A DNA stretch of 64,000 nt from Olsenella uli. GTDB taxonomy: Bacteria > Actinomycetota > Coriobacteriia > Coriobacteriales > Atopobiaceae. The stretch's first letter is position 1, and every line of letters starts with the position of its first letter. Positions 27,575 through 35,345 of the stretch are shown here, piece after piece. Position numbers and translations under genes: made by a program. The notes beneath the pieces are model-generated. The model did no database searches. It was not told the DNA's origin and saw only the letters and a list, made by a program, of their open reading frames with translations. The stretch is taken from positions 1 to 64,000 of the forward strand of contig NZ_JACJKN010000011.1 in the NCBI RefSeq assembly GCF_016900775.1. Reading direction: 5' to 3'.

Positions 27575-28296
27575 CAGCGCTCGCCTCCCCGGCTGGCGCG
27601 GATGATCGCGAGCGCGGCGCGGGTGTAGACGACGGCCGTCGCGGCCGAGCAGACGACGCCGGCGTAGACGAAGTAGATGCCGAGCGCGGCGGGCTGCGCG
27701 TTTATGCCGGGCAGCCACGAGACGTCGACGAGGCCGAGCCCGTCGATTACGGGCATGCCGAGCAGAAGGTCGCAGAAGCCGAACATGAGCAGGGCCGTGG
27801 CGGCCTTGCCGACATAGGCCACGTCGAGGGGCCGCTCGCGGAAGCGCCGGAGCACGAGGCCGCCCGCGCCGAGGTAGACGTCGCGCCCGATGACGAAGGC
27901 GGGGACCCAGGTGGGAAGCTCCCCCATGACGAGGAGGCCGAGCACGCCGGTGAACAGCAGCACGCGGTCCATGATGGGGTCCATGATCTTGCCGAGCCAG
28001 CTCACCGTCTGGGTGCGCCGCGCGACCTGCCCGTCGAGGAAGTCGGTGACGGCGGCCACCGCGTAGCAGGTGAGGGCGAGCGCGCGGTTGCCGCCGCTCG
28101 TGAACAGGACGAGGAAAGCGGCCGTGAGGGCGAGCCGGCAGAAGGTGATGACGTTGGCGACCGTGAGGACCTGGGTGGAGGGGTTCTCCGACGATCCGAC
28201 GGGCGCGCTGGCGCGGCCGGTCCTCTGTCGCTCCGCGGCGTCCGCGTCCGCGATGTCGCGGAGCAGCGAGGTGATGCGGTCGGTTCTCTCTGACAC
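27574..28296 (-). CDS. CDP-alcohol phosphatidyltransferase family protein
   Basis: This is a second membrane enzyme of the CDP-alcohol phosphatidyltransferase family. The signature DFLDGQVARR, then GKIMDPIMDRV, is intact, with about six helices. I chose GTG 28296 because GAGAGG lies eight bases upstream. ATG 28344 has no ribosome site and sits on a TAATAT -10-like box. The exact alcohol (glycerol-3-phosphate, inositol phosphate or another) cannot be read from the motif. It lies upstream of the GcvT-like gene in an overlapping pair. Confidence 0.83.
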   Translation of the reverse strand: MSERTDRITSLLRDIADADAAERQRTGRASAPVGSSENPSTQVLTVANVITFCRLALTAAFLVLFTSGGNRALALTCYAVAAVTDFLDGQVARRTQTVSWLGKIMDPIMDRVLLFTGVLGLLVMGELPTWVPAFVIGRDVYLGAGGLVLRRFRERPLDVAYVGKAATALLMFGFCDLLLGMPVIDGLGLVDVSWLPGINAQPAALGIYFVYAGVVCSAATAVVYTRAALAIIRASRGGER

Positions 28297-28419
28297 TACT
28301 TGCCTCTCGAGGTCGGGTGTGCACTCCTCAATCGAGATACCCATATTAGCGCACTTTCATTCGGCCGCCCGCCATGCCCGCGCCGCGGGCGGCGCGCGCC
28401 GCGCCGGCGGGGCCCCGCG

Positions 28420-29592
28420 CTACGGGCGCTCGATGACGCGGACGCGCCTCACGCCGGAGATCCGGGCGAGCTCGGCCCCCATCTGCGGCGTGACGTCGCC
28501 CGAGACCTCGATGAGGGTGTAGGCGTTGCTGCCGCGGCTCTTGTTGGTCATGTTCTCGATGTTGAGGCCCGAGGCGGCGAGCGCCGCGGAGAGCAGGCCG
28601 ATGACGCCCTGGACGTTCTCGTGGAAGACGGCCACGCGCTCGTCGCCCTCGCCCACGGGTCCCAGGTCCACCTGGCCATAGTTGACGGAGTTCCTGATGT
28701 TGCCGTTCTCGAGGTAGTCCTTGAGCTCGTTGGCGGCCATGACGGCGCAGTTGTCCTCGGCCTCGCCGGTCGAGGCGCCCAGGTGCGGCAGCACGATGGC
28801 GTTTCTCATGTTGGCGCTCGCGGGGTTGGCAAAGTCGGTGACGTAGCGGCCCACGCGCCCGTCGTCGAGCGCCTCGGCGAGCGCCTGCTCGTCGACAAGC
28901 GAGTCGCGCGCGAAGTTGAGCAGCACGGCGCCGCGCGGCATGCGCGCGATCATGTCCGCCGAGATCATCTTGCGCGTGGCGTCGGTGGCCGGGACGTGCA
29001 GCGTCACGAAGTCGCAGCGGGAGAGCATCTCGCCGAGGTCCGTGACGTGCTCGATCCTGCGGTCGAGGCTCCAGGCCGCGTTGATGGAGAGGTACGGGTC
29101 ATAGCCCATGACCTCGCAGCCGAGGTCGATGAGGGTGTTGGCCACCGCGGCGCCGATGGCCCCGAGGCCCACCACGCCCACGCTCTTGCCCGCGAGCTCG
29201 CAGCCGCCGAACTGCTTCTTGGCCTTCTCGGCCTTCTTGCCGACGTCCGGGTCGTCGCTGTTCTCGGCGACCCACGCGGCGCCCCCGATGACGTCGCGGC
29301 ACGCGAGGAGCATGCCGCAGACGACGAGTTCCTTCACCGCGTTGGCGTTCGCGCCGGGCGTGTTGAAGACGACGACGCCCTGCTCGGCGCAGCGCTCCAC
29401 GGGGATGTTGTTGACGCCCGCGCCCGCGCGCGCGATGGCGAGCAGATTGCCCCCGAGCTCGAGCTCGTGGAGGTTCGCGGAGCGCACCATGAGGGCGTCG
29501 GCGCCCTCCGGCTCGCTCACGAACTCGTATCCCGCGCCGAGGTGGTCGGTCCCGACCTTGGCGATGTTGTTGAGGCAGCAGATCTTGTACAT
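28420..29592 (-). CDS. serA: D-3-phosphoglycerate dehydrogenase
   Basis: The enzyme oxidises 3-phosphoglycerate to phosphohydroxypyruvate, the first step of serine synthesis. ATG 29592 follows GGAGGG; an upstream extension would read through the long inverted repeat and is rejected. The 390-residue protein has the RAGAGVNNIP motif, the NAD-binding GLGAIGAAVANTL, the ARDSLVDEQAL segment, the catalytic LPHLGAST region and a C-terminal ACT domain (VFHENVQGVIGLLSAALA). It lies 142 bases after serC, with a large hairpin in between. Confidence 0.95.
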   Translation of the reverse strand: MYKICCLNNIAKVGTDHLGAGYEFVSEPEGADALMVRSANLHELELGGNLLAIARAGAGVNNIPVERCAEQGVVVFNTPGANANAVKELVVCGMLLACRDVIGGAAWVAENSDDPDVGKKAEKAKKQFGGCELAGKSVGVVGLGAIGAAVANTLIDLGCEVMGYDPYLSINAAWSLDRRIEHVTDLGEMLSRCDFVTLHVPATDATRKMISADMIARMPRGAVLLNFARDSLVDEQALAEALDDGRVGRYVTDFANPASANMRNAIVLPHLGASTGEAEDNCAVMAANELKDYLENGNIRNSVNYGQVDLGPVGEGDERVAVFHENVQGVIGLLSAALAASGLNIENMTNKSRGSNAYTLIEVSGDVTPQMGAELARISGVRRVRVIERP

Positions 29593-29605
29593 GGTTCCCT
29601 CCGCA

Positions 29606-29728
29606 AAATGGGGACGTGTTTTTTCGCGCAGATGATCTGGGACAGGTTTGCATCTGGCTGGCAGGGGGTGCGCGCTCGCCCAGAAGGCCTGTCCCAAATC
29701 TTCTGCGCGAAAAAACACGTCCCCATTT
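29606..29728. repeat. 41-bp-arm inverted repeat between serC and serA
   Basis: The left arm (29606-29646) and the right arm (29688-29728) are inverted copies identical at 39 of 41 positions, around a 41-base loop. Each arm runs from AAATGGGGACGTG through TTTTTTCGCGCAGA to TGGGACAGG. The GGGGAC and GGGACAGG cores recur in the smaller palindromes at 35.3, 41.5, 44.5, 57.2 and 61.1 kb. The hairpin would lie in the serC-serA transcript. Confidence 0.95.
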
Positions 29729-29734
29729 CGCAGG

Positions 29735-30811
29735 TCAGTGAGAGAGCTCGAAGTCCTTCATGAAGGCGACGAGCGCCTCCACGCCCGCCCGCGGCATGGC
29801 GTTGTAGATCGAGGCGCGCATGCCGCCCACGGAGCGGTGGCCCTTGAGGTTGACGAGCCCCGCCTTGGCCGCCTCGGCGACGAACTCCGCGTCGAGCTCC
29901 TTGTTTCCGGTCACGAACGGCACGTTCATGAGCGAGCGGTCGCGCGGCTCGACGGTGGACGAGAAGAGCTCGGACTCGTCGAGGTAGTCGTAGAGGAGCT
30001 TGGCCTTCTCGGCGTTGCGCTCCCCCATCGCGGGGAGCCCGCCGTTCTTCTCGATCCACTTGAAGACCTTGCCGCAGACGTAGATGCCCCAGCAGTTGGG
30101 CGTGTTGTAGAGCGAGCCCGCGTCGATCTGCGTCTTGAGGCGCAGCATCGTGGGGACGCCCGGCAGGTCGTCGGGCACGAGGTCCTCGCGCACGATCACG
30201 ATCTGCACGCCCGCGGGGCCCACGTTCTTCTGCACGCCGGCGTGGATGAGGCCGTAGCGGGAGACGTCGACGGGCTCGGAGAGGAACATCGAGCTCTGGT
30301 CGGCAACGAGGACGTGTCCCTTGGTGTTGGGGAGCTCGGCGAACCTGGTGCCGTAGATGGTGTTGTTCTCGCAGATGTAGAGGTAGCTCGCGTCCTCGCG
30401 GATGGGCAGGTCGGAGCAGTCGGGGATGTAGGAGAAGTTCCTGTCCGCGGAGGAGGCCACGGCCTGGGCGTCGCCCAGGATCTGCGCCTCCTGGAAGGCC
30501 TTCTTGGCCCAGTTGCCGGTGATGACGTAGTCGGCCTTGCCGTTGGTGGCCAGGTTCATGAAGACCGTCGAGAAGAGCAGCGAGTCGCCGCCCTGGACGA
30601 AGATGACCTTGTAGTTCTCCGGGATGCCCATGAGGCCCCTGAGGTCCGCCTCGGCGTCGTCGATGATCTTCTGGAAGACGGAAGATCGGTGACTCATCTC
30701 CATGACGCTCATGCCGCAGCCGGCGTAGTCGAGCATCTCGTCCGCGCACTGCCTGAGGACCTCCTCGGGCAGAACGGCGGGGCCAGCGGAGAAGTTGTAC
30801 ACGCGTGCCAT
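29735..30811 (-). CDS. serC: Phosphoserine aminotransferase
   Basis: SerC is a PLP enzyme that converts phosphohydroxypyruvate to phosphoserine. ATG 30811 has TTGGAGG five bases upstream; a TTG at 30823 overlaps that site. The 358-residue protein shows NFSAGPAVLPEEVL at the N-terminus, EMSHRSSVF, the QGGDSLLF strand and the PLP-lysine segment HAGVQKNVGPAG. Together with serA downstream it encodes two of the three serine-pathway steps; serB is not in the window. A TAAGAT -10-like box lies at 30848-30853 on the minus strand. Confidence 0.96.
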   Translation of the reverse strand: MARVYNFSAGPAVLPEEVLRQCADEMLDYAGCGMSVMEMSHRSSVFQKIIDDAEADLRGLMGIPENYKVIFVQGGDSLLFSTVFMNLATNGKADYVITGNWAKKAFQEAQILGDAQAVASSADRNFSYIPDCSDLPIREDASYLYICENNTIYGTRFAELPNTKGHVLVADQSSMFLSEPVDVSRYGLIHAGVQKNVGPAGVQIVIVREDLVPDDLPGVPTMLRLKTQIDAGSLYNTPNCWGIYVCGKVFKWIEKNGGLPAMGERNAEKAKLLYDYLDESELFSSTVEPRDRSLMNVPFVTGNKELDAEFVAEAAKAGLVNLKGHRSVGGMRASIYNAMPRAGVEALVAFMKDFELSH

Positions 30812-30823
30812 GTCGTCCTCCAA

Positions 30824-31181
30824 TGTCTGGTGCAGAAACGTCTTTCCATCTTAGGCACGCCAGTGTGTCGGGCGGGTTTCCGCCGCGCAAACGCCGTGTG
30901 GCGTGAGCGTCGGCGCGACGGCCCCTCGTGCTGCCGGCGACGTTGCGAAATTCCGGGTCGTGGCAGAAATCGGCCTGCCACGACCCGGGATTTCGCAACG
31001 AGGCGAGAAGAACGCCCAGTTGGCGCCCGATCACGATTGCCATAACCCCCAAAAAGACAACGCTCCAGCCCGGGAATTGCCGCGACCCCCAATCCTGCAA
31101 CGCGTATGCGGGCCCCGGTGCGCCCTGGAGGCACAGAAACACAAAAGAGGCCAGAGACTGCTCCCTGGCCTCGTCAATTCC
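30824..31181. other. 358-bp gene-free stretch between serC and tRNA-Pro
   Basis: Apart from a -10-like TAAGAT for serC and the palindrome at 30941-31000, I see no gene here. Both strands have short frames only, with no ribosome sites. The 31001-31140 part is less GC-rich than the coding regions (CCCCCAAAAAGACAACGC) and resembles decayed or mobile-repeat sequence. Confidence 0.6.
30941..31000. repeat. 60-bp near-perfect palindrome (26-bp arms)
   Basis: The left arm 30941-30966 and the right arm 30975-31000 are inverted copies with a single mismatch around an eight-base loop (AAATCGGC). The arms read CGTTGCGAAAT, then CCGGGTCGTGGCAG. It lies in a non-coding gap and has no T tract, so it is more like a REP or MITE-type element than a terminator. 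Confidence 0.93.
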
Positions 31182-31258
<77 letters not shown>

Positions 31259-31415
31259 GTCGTTGTGCGAGGAAGAACTATAGCACCCTTCCCGGGGCGT
31301 GACAAGTACGAATTTGAGCGCGTTCTTCTCGCGGCAGCCGCCCGCCGAAGGGGCGTTCCGGTGCCGCGGCGTCGCGTCGTACCATGGGTGCGTCACCCGA
31401 CGAAAGGAGAACAGC

Positions 31416-32174
31416 ATGCTCAACCTCGACTTCCACGGGCGCGTCGCCCTCGTCACGGGCGCCTCCTCGGGCCTCGGCGTCGCCTTCGCGCATGCCCTCG
31501 CCGGGCAGGGCGCCGACGTCGCCATCCTGGCCCGCCGCGTGGAGCGCCTCGAGCAGGTGGCCGACGAGTGCCGCGCGCTCGGCGTCCGCTGCCTGCCGGT
31601 GGCCTGCGACGTCTCGAGCGAGGATTCCATCAAGGCCGCCGTCGCGCAGGTGAAAGAGGAGTTCGGCCGCATCGACGTGCTCGTCAACAACGCGGGCGTC
31701 TGCGAGTACGCGCCGCTCGAGGAGCACACGACGGCACAGTGGGACAAGGTCATCGCCACCGACCTCACGAGCGTCTTTCTCATGACGCGCGAGGTGGCCC
31801 CGCTCTTCCGCGAGCAGGGCTACGGCCGCGTGGTCAACATCGCCTCGGTGGGCGCCATCCAGGCGGGCGCCACGCAGATCGGCTACTTCGCGGCCAAGGG
31901 CGCCGTCCTGCAGGTCACGCGCGCGCTCGCGGCCGAGCTCGCGTCCTACGGCGTGCTCGTGAACGCCATCGCGCCGGGCGTCTTCGACACCGAGATGACG
32001 CACGACGCGCTCGAGGCCGAGGGCTCGCTCGTCCTCAAGAACCGCACCGTCCTCAAGCGCTTTGCCGACCCGGTGGAGCTCGTGCCGCAGATGCTCGTCT
32101 TCGCGAGCGAGGCCAACACCTACTGCACCGGCCAGACCATCTACGTCGACGGCGGCCTCACCTCCCAGCTGTAG
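31416..32174 (+). CDS. SDR family oxidoreductase (3-oxoacyl-ACP reductase / gluconate 5-dehydrogenase-like)
   Basis: This is a classical short-chain dehydrogenase of 252 residues. It has the cofactor motif TGASSGLG at residues 14-21, NNAG near 86, catalytic S in NIASVGA, and Y157-x3-K161 (YFAAK). It ends in ANTYCTGQTIYVDGGLTSQL, cited in part. ATG 31416 follows GAAAGGAG; the longer frame has no ribosome site. The substrate is unknown; sugar alcohols or beta-keto acyl groups are both typical. It is monocistronic, with a terminator at 32188. Confidence 0.87.
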   Translation: MLNLDFHGRVALVTGASSGLGVAFAHALAGQGADVAILARRVERLEQVADECRALGVRCLPVACDVSSEDSIKAAVAQVKEEFGRIDVLVNNAGVCEYAPLEEHTTAQWDKVIATDLTSVFLMTREVAPLFREQGYGRVVNIASVGAIQAGATQIGYFAAKGAVLQVTRALAAELASYGVLVNAIAPGVFDTEMTHDALEAEGSLVLKNRTVLKRFADPVELVPQMLVFASEANTYCTGQTIYVDGGLTSQL

Positions 32175-32187
32175 GCCCCCGGCCGGG

Positions 32188-32237
32188 CGAGAAGGACGGG
32201 CGCGTTTCTGGCGCCCGCGGGCCGCCCGTCCTTCTCG
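32188..32237. terminator. Stem-loop between convergent SDR and DUF3737 genes
   Basis: CGAGAAGGACGGGCG (32188-32202) pairs perfectly with CGCCCGTCCTTCTCG (32223-32237); the 20-base loop contains a smaller GCGC...GCGC hairpin. It lies between converging genes and can act for both. Each arm carries one copy of the CGAGAAGGAC word that is abundant in the window. Confidence 0.8.
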
Positions 32238-32248
32238 GCCATTCCGCC

Positions 32249-33097
32249 CTACTCGCCCGTGACCTCCACGATGCCCGTGGCGCCCTCGATGTCGCGGATG
32301 ACCTCACCCACGGCGGGCAGCGTGATGCGGCTTCCCGCGAGCGGGTTCTTGACGCTGTCCACGGGGGTCGTGACTTCGGCCCGGACGTGGCTGCGCTCGA
32401 AGGCGAGGTCGCAGCCCTCCATCCGGCAGTTCACGAGTCGCAGGCCCTCGCAGTAGCAGAGTGGCTGCGTACCCTCGATGACGCAGTTCTCAAAGGTCAC
32501 GTTCTCGCTGTACCAGCCGAGGTACTCGCCCTTCACGCGCGAGTTGCGCACCACGACATGGCGTGCGTGCCAGAAGGCGTCCTTGGTGTCGAGGTCGCAG
32601 TCCTCGAAGACGGCGTCCTCGATGTACTGGAACGAGTACTTGCCCGAGAAGCGCACGTTCCGGAAGAAGAGATGGCTCGAGCGCATCATGAAGTACTCGC
32701 TCTCCGCGGTGCAGTCCTCCATCTCGATTCCGCGCGTGGACCAGCCGAACTCAGGGGACACGATGTCGCAGCCGCTCATGCGGACGTTGCCGCACTCGCG
32801 CAGCGCCTTGATGCCGTGCAGGCGGCTGCCCTCGATCGTGACGTCCTCGGAGTACCAGAGCGCGGCGCGGCAGAGCTCGGTCATCTCCACATTGCGCAGC
32901 GTGAGGCCGCGGTCGTGCCAGAACGGGTAGCGCAGGTTCATGAAGGCGCCCTCCACGGTGACGTCCTCGCACTCCTTGAAGGCGCTCTCCCCGTCCGCCG
33001 GCCCGTCGAAGCGGCAGCTCCGCACGGTCACGTCGCGCGCGCCGTAGAGGGCGCGCTCCTCGTCGAAGGTCCGGTTCTCGATGGTCTTCTCGCTCAT
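32249..33097 (-). CDS. DUF3737 family beta-helix protein
   Basis: This 282-residue protein is made of repeated beta-strand turns (DVTIEGSRL, NVRMSGCDI, HVVVRNSRV, NVTFENCVIEG), the pattern of a right-handed parallel beta helix. The opening ENRTFDEERALYGARDVTVRSCRF, cited in part, is the DUF3737 signature. The function of the family is not established. It has no signal peptide, so it is cytoplasmic. It lies 12 bases after the alpha/beta hydrolase and is third in a probable operon controlled from the LysR divergent region. Confidence 0.85.
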   Translation of the reverse strand: MSEKTIENRTFDEERALYGARDVTVRSCRFDGPADGESAFKECEDVTVEGAFMNLRYPFWHDRGLTLRNVEMTELCRAALWYSEDVTIEGSRLHGIKALRECGNVRMSGCDIVSPEFGWSTRGIEMEDCTAESEYFMMRSSHLFFRNVRFSGKYSFQYIEDAVFEDCDLDTKDAFWHARHVVVRNSRVKGEYLGWYSENVTFENCVIEGTQPLCYCEGLRLVNCRMEGCDLAFERSHVRAEVTTPVDSVKNPLAGSRITLPAVGEVIRDIEGATGIVEVTGE

Positions 33098-33109
33098 AAG
33101 GCCCTTCTT

Positions 33110-34102
33110 CTACTGCTGCAGGTACTTCTCGAAGAACCCCTGGATCTTGTCCCAGGGGATGGCGCCCTTGCCGCCGCCGTCGTAGAGGTCGGTGTGGGTG
33201 GCGCCCGGGACGAGCACGAGCTCCTTGTTGTCCCCCGTGAGGCGCGAGAAGGCGTCCTTGCCCATGTAGCAGGAGTGCGCCGCCGCGCCGTGGAGCACCA
33301 TGACGGCGCTCTCGATCTCGTCCGCGTAGGCGAGGATCGGCTGGTTGAGGAAGCTCTGCGTGCCGATGACGTTCCAGCCCTCGTTGGAGTTGAGCGAGCG
33401 GGGGTGGTAGCCGCGCGCCGTCTTGTAGTAGTCGTGGTAGTCGCGCACGAACTGCGGCGCGCCCGCCGGCAGCGGGTCCACGACGCCGCCGGCGCGCTCG
33501 TAGGTGCCGGACGCGTAGTCGCGCGTGCGCTGGGAGGCGAGGGCGCGGCGCTGGGCCTGGCGGGCCTCGGCGCTGTCGGCCTCGTCGAAGTAGCCCTTTG
33601 CCGCGATGCGGCTCATGTCGTACATCGTGCTCGCCACGGTCGCCTTGACGCGCGGGTCGAGCGCGGCGGCGTTTATCGCGAGGCCGCCCCAGCCGCAGAT
33701 GCCGACGATGCCCACGCGCTCCGCGTCAACGTCGTCGCGGCAGGAGAGGCAGTCCACCGCGGCGAGGAAGTCCTCGGTGTTGATGTCGGGGCTCGCCATG
33801 TAGCGGGGCTCGCCGCCGGACTCTCCGGTGAACGACGGATCGAAGGCGAGCGTGAGGAAGCCGCGCTCGGCGAGCGTCTGCGCGTAGAGGCCCGCGCACT
33901 GCTCTTTGACGGCGCCGAAGGGACCGCACACGGCGATGGCGGCGAGCGGGGCGCCCGCCGCCGCGTCGCGCGGGCGGTAGAGGTCGGCCGCCAGCGTGAT
34001 GCCGTAGCGGTTGTGGAACGTCACCTTCTCGTGGTGGACGGACGCGGACTTCGGGAACGTCTTGTCCCATTCGGCGGTCAGGCCGAGGTTCTTCTCGCTC
34101 AT
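33110..34102 (-). CDS. Alpha/beta hydrolase with Cys nucleophile (DLH/YcjY-like)
   Basis: This is a 330-residue alpha/beta hydrolase. The nucleophile elbow reads GICGWGG, with cysteine in place of the usual serine, as in dienelactone hydrolases. The C-terminal GATHTDLYD supplies the histidine. The opening HEKVTFHNRYGITLAADLY, cited in part, is typical of this branch. ATG 34102 overlaps the stop of the upstream small gene (ATGA). The substrate is unknown. A LysR regulator is transcribed divergently, which often controls such hydrolases. Confidence 0.85.
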   Translation of the reverse strand: MSEKNLGLTAEWDKTFPKSASVHHEKVTFHNRYGITLAADLYRPRDAAAGAPLAAIAVCGPFGAVKEQCAGLYAQTLAERGFLTLAFDPSFTGESGGEPRYMASPDINTEDFLAAVDCLSCRDDVDAERVGIVGICGWGGLAINAAALDPRVKATVASTMYDMSRIAAKGYFDEADSAEARQAQRRALASQRTRDYASGTYERAGGVVDPLPAGAPQFVRDYHDYYKTARGYHPRSLNSNEGWNVIGTQSFLNQPILAYADEIESAVMVLHGAAAHSCYMGKDAFSRLTGDNKELVLVPGATHTDLYDGGGKGAIPWDKIQGFFEKYLQQ

Positions 34103-34344
34103 GGTCTCTCCCCTCGTTGTGCGGGCATCTCGGAGGAAACGCGGGCCAGCAGGTGGTCGATGGCGTCGATGCCGCGCTGGCTCGCGCGCATCTCCTCGAC
34201 CAGGCGCGCCCGCTCGTCGAGCAGGACGCGCTTGGTCTCGCGCACGCGGCCCGCCTCGCAGCAGCACCGGGCGCGGTCGGCCGTCGCGACGTCGCAGGCG
34301 CAGTCGCTGAGGCAGCGCTCGATGTCCGTCGTCAGCTCTCCCAT
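34099..34344 (-). CDS. Small Cys-rich coiled-coil protein, unknown
   Basis: The product has 81 residues. The first 30 carry five cysteines (CLSDCACDV, RCCCEAG); residues 35-75 form a charged amphipathic helix (TKRVLLDERARLVEEMRASQ) resembling the dimerisation helix of MerR regulators, but no DNA-binding part is present. ATG 34344 is preceded by AGAGGAGG at good spacing, and the stop overlaps the hydrolase start, so it is likely expressed. It is the first gene of the operon facing LysR. Metal binding is possible but unproven. Confidence 0.6.
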   Translation of the reverse strand: MGELTTDIERCLSDCACDVATADRARCCCEAGRVRETKRVLLDERARLVEEMRASQRGIDAIDHLLARVSSEMPAQRGERP

Positions 34345-34393
34345 CGCATGCCTCCTCTCTTGGTGACCAGTTTAGCGACGCGGCGTCATCATG

Positions 34394-34429
34394 TATAATT
34401 CCTATGTTGCATGCCTGTGTATGCGCATA
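34394..34429 (+). promoter_or_regulatory. LysR promoter and candidate operator
   Basis: A perfect TATAAT (34394-34399) precedes the LysR gene. It is followed by AT-rich sequence holding the palindrome TATGCGCATA (34420-34429) and repeated GCAT motifs. The region between the divergent LysR gene and the hydrolase operon is the normal place for a LysR-type operator. Confidence 0.55.
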
Positions 34430-34449
34430 TTGCATGGATTAGGAGGAGC

Positions 34450-35325
34450 ATGGAGCTGCGACACCTCAGGTACTTCCTCATGGTCGCGCGCGAGGGCACC
34501 ATCTCGGGCGCCGCCGCGGCGCTGCACGTCTCGCAGCCCTCGCTCTCCCGTCAGATGCAGGAGCTCGAGCGCGACCTCGGGGTGCGCCTCTTCGACCGCG
34601 GGAGCCGCCGCATCGAGCTCACGGAGCCGGGCATGCGGCTGCGGCGGCGCGCCGAGGAGATCGTGGACCTCGTCGGGCGCACGGAGGAGGAGTTTCGCCT
34701 CACGGCGGACACGCTCGCCGGCGAGGTGCGCCTCGGCGGCGGCGAGACGCCCGCGATGGGCCTTCTCGCCGACGTCATGGCGGAGTTCGTGGACGCCTGC
34801 CCGCTCGTGCGCTTCTCGCTCTTCAGCGGCAACGCCGAGAGCGTGAGCGAGCGCCTGGACACGGGGCGGCTCGACTTCGGCGTGTTCGTCGGGCACGCCG
34901 ACCTCTCGCGCTACGAGTTCCTGCAGCTGCCCGCGCGCGACCGCTGGGGCGCCTTCATGCGCGAGGACGACGCGCTCGCCGCGCGCGACGCCGTGACGCC
35001 GGCCGACCTCGCCGGGCGCTCGCTCATCCTCTCGGAGCAGGCGAGCCGCGAGATGGGCGCGTGGTTCCACCGGGACCTCGAGGACCTCGACGTCGTGGCG
35101 ACCTACAACCTGCTCTACAACGCGGCGCTGCTCGCCCGGCGCGGGATGGGCGTCGTCGTGAGCCTCGAGGGCATCGTCGACACGAGCGAGGGGTCGGGGC
35201 TGGCGTTTCGGCCGCTCGAGCCCGCCATATCGGCGGACGTCTTCATCGCGTGGAAGCGCTACCAGTCGTTCTCCCCCGCCGCGGAGGCGTTCCTGTCCGC
35301 CGTGCGCGAGCGGTGGGGCATGTAA
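34450..35325 (+). CDS. LysR family transcriptional regulator
   Basis: This is a 291-residue regulator with an N-terminal winged HTH (MELRHLRYFLMVAREGTISG, then AAALHVSQPSLSRQMQELE) and a periplasmic-binding-like effector domain. ATG 34450 follows AGGAGG. It is divergent from the small-protein/hydrolase/DUF3737 operon and convergent with the isochorismatase gene. The target is probably the divergent operon. The stop codon lies within a palindrome. Confidence 0.93.
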   Translation: MELRHLRYFLMVAREGTISGAAAALHVSQPSLSRQMQELERDLGVRLFDRGSRRIELTEPGMRLRRRAEEIVDLVGRTEEEFRLTADTLAGEVRLGGGETPAMGLLADVMAEFVDACPLVRFSLFSGNAESVSERLDTGRLDFGVFVGHADLSRYEFLQLPARDRWGAFMREDDALAARDAVTPADLAGRSLILSEQASREMGAWFHRDLEDLDVVATYNLLYNAALLARRGMGVVVSLEGIVDTSEGSGLAFRPLEPAISADVFIAWKRYQSFSPAAEAFLSAVRERWGM

Positions 35326-35345
35326 AAGGGGGACGTGCTTTTACA
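35321..35345. terminator. Palindrome shared by two converging stop codons
   Basis: TGTAAAAG (35321-35328) pairs with CTTTTACA (35338-35345) around GGGGACGTG. The TAA of LysR and the TAA of the minus-strand isochorismatase both lie within the arms. It probably acts as a compact bidirectional terminator and shares the GGGGAC core with the other repeats. Confidence 0.75.

Noticed and set aside
27575-28324. N-terminal 250-codon extension of the GcvT-like gene
   Set aside because: It is the out-of-frame shadow of the phosphatidyltransferase; ATG 27574 in an ATGA overlap is the natural start.
29593-29718. N-terminal extension of serA through the inverted repeat
   Set aside because: ATG 29592 has a good ribosome site and begins the conserved SerA N-terminus; the extension is repeat-derived and unlike any SerA.
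31265-34366. 1033-codon plus-strand frame over the SDR, DUF3737 and hydrolase genes
   Set aside because: It passes through a terminator and lies antisense to two supported genes; low-complexity Ala/Val/Glu/His-rich sequence with no motif.
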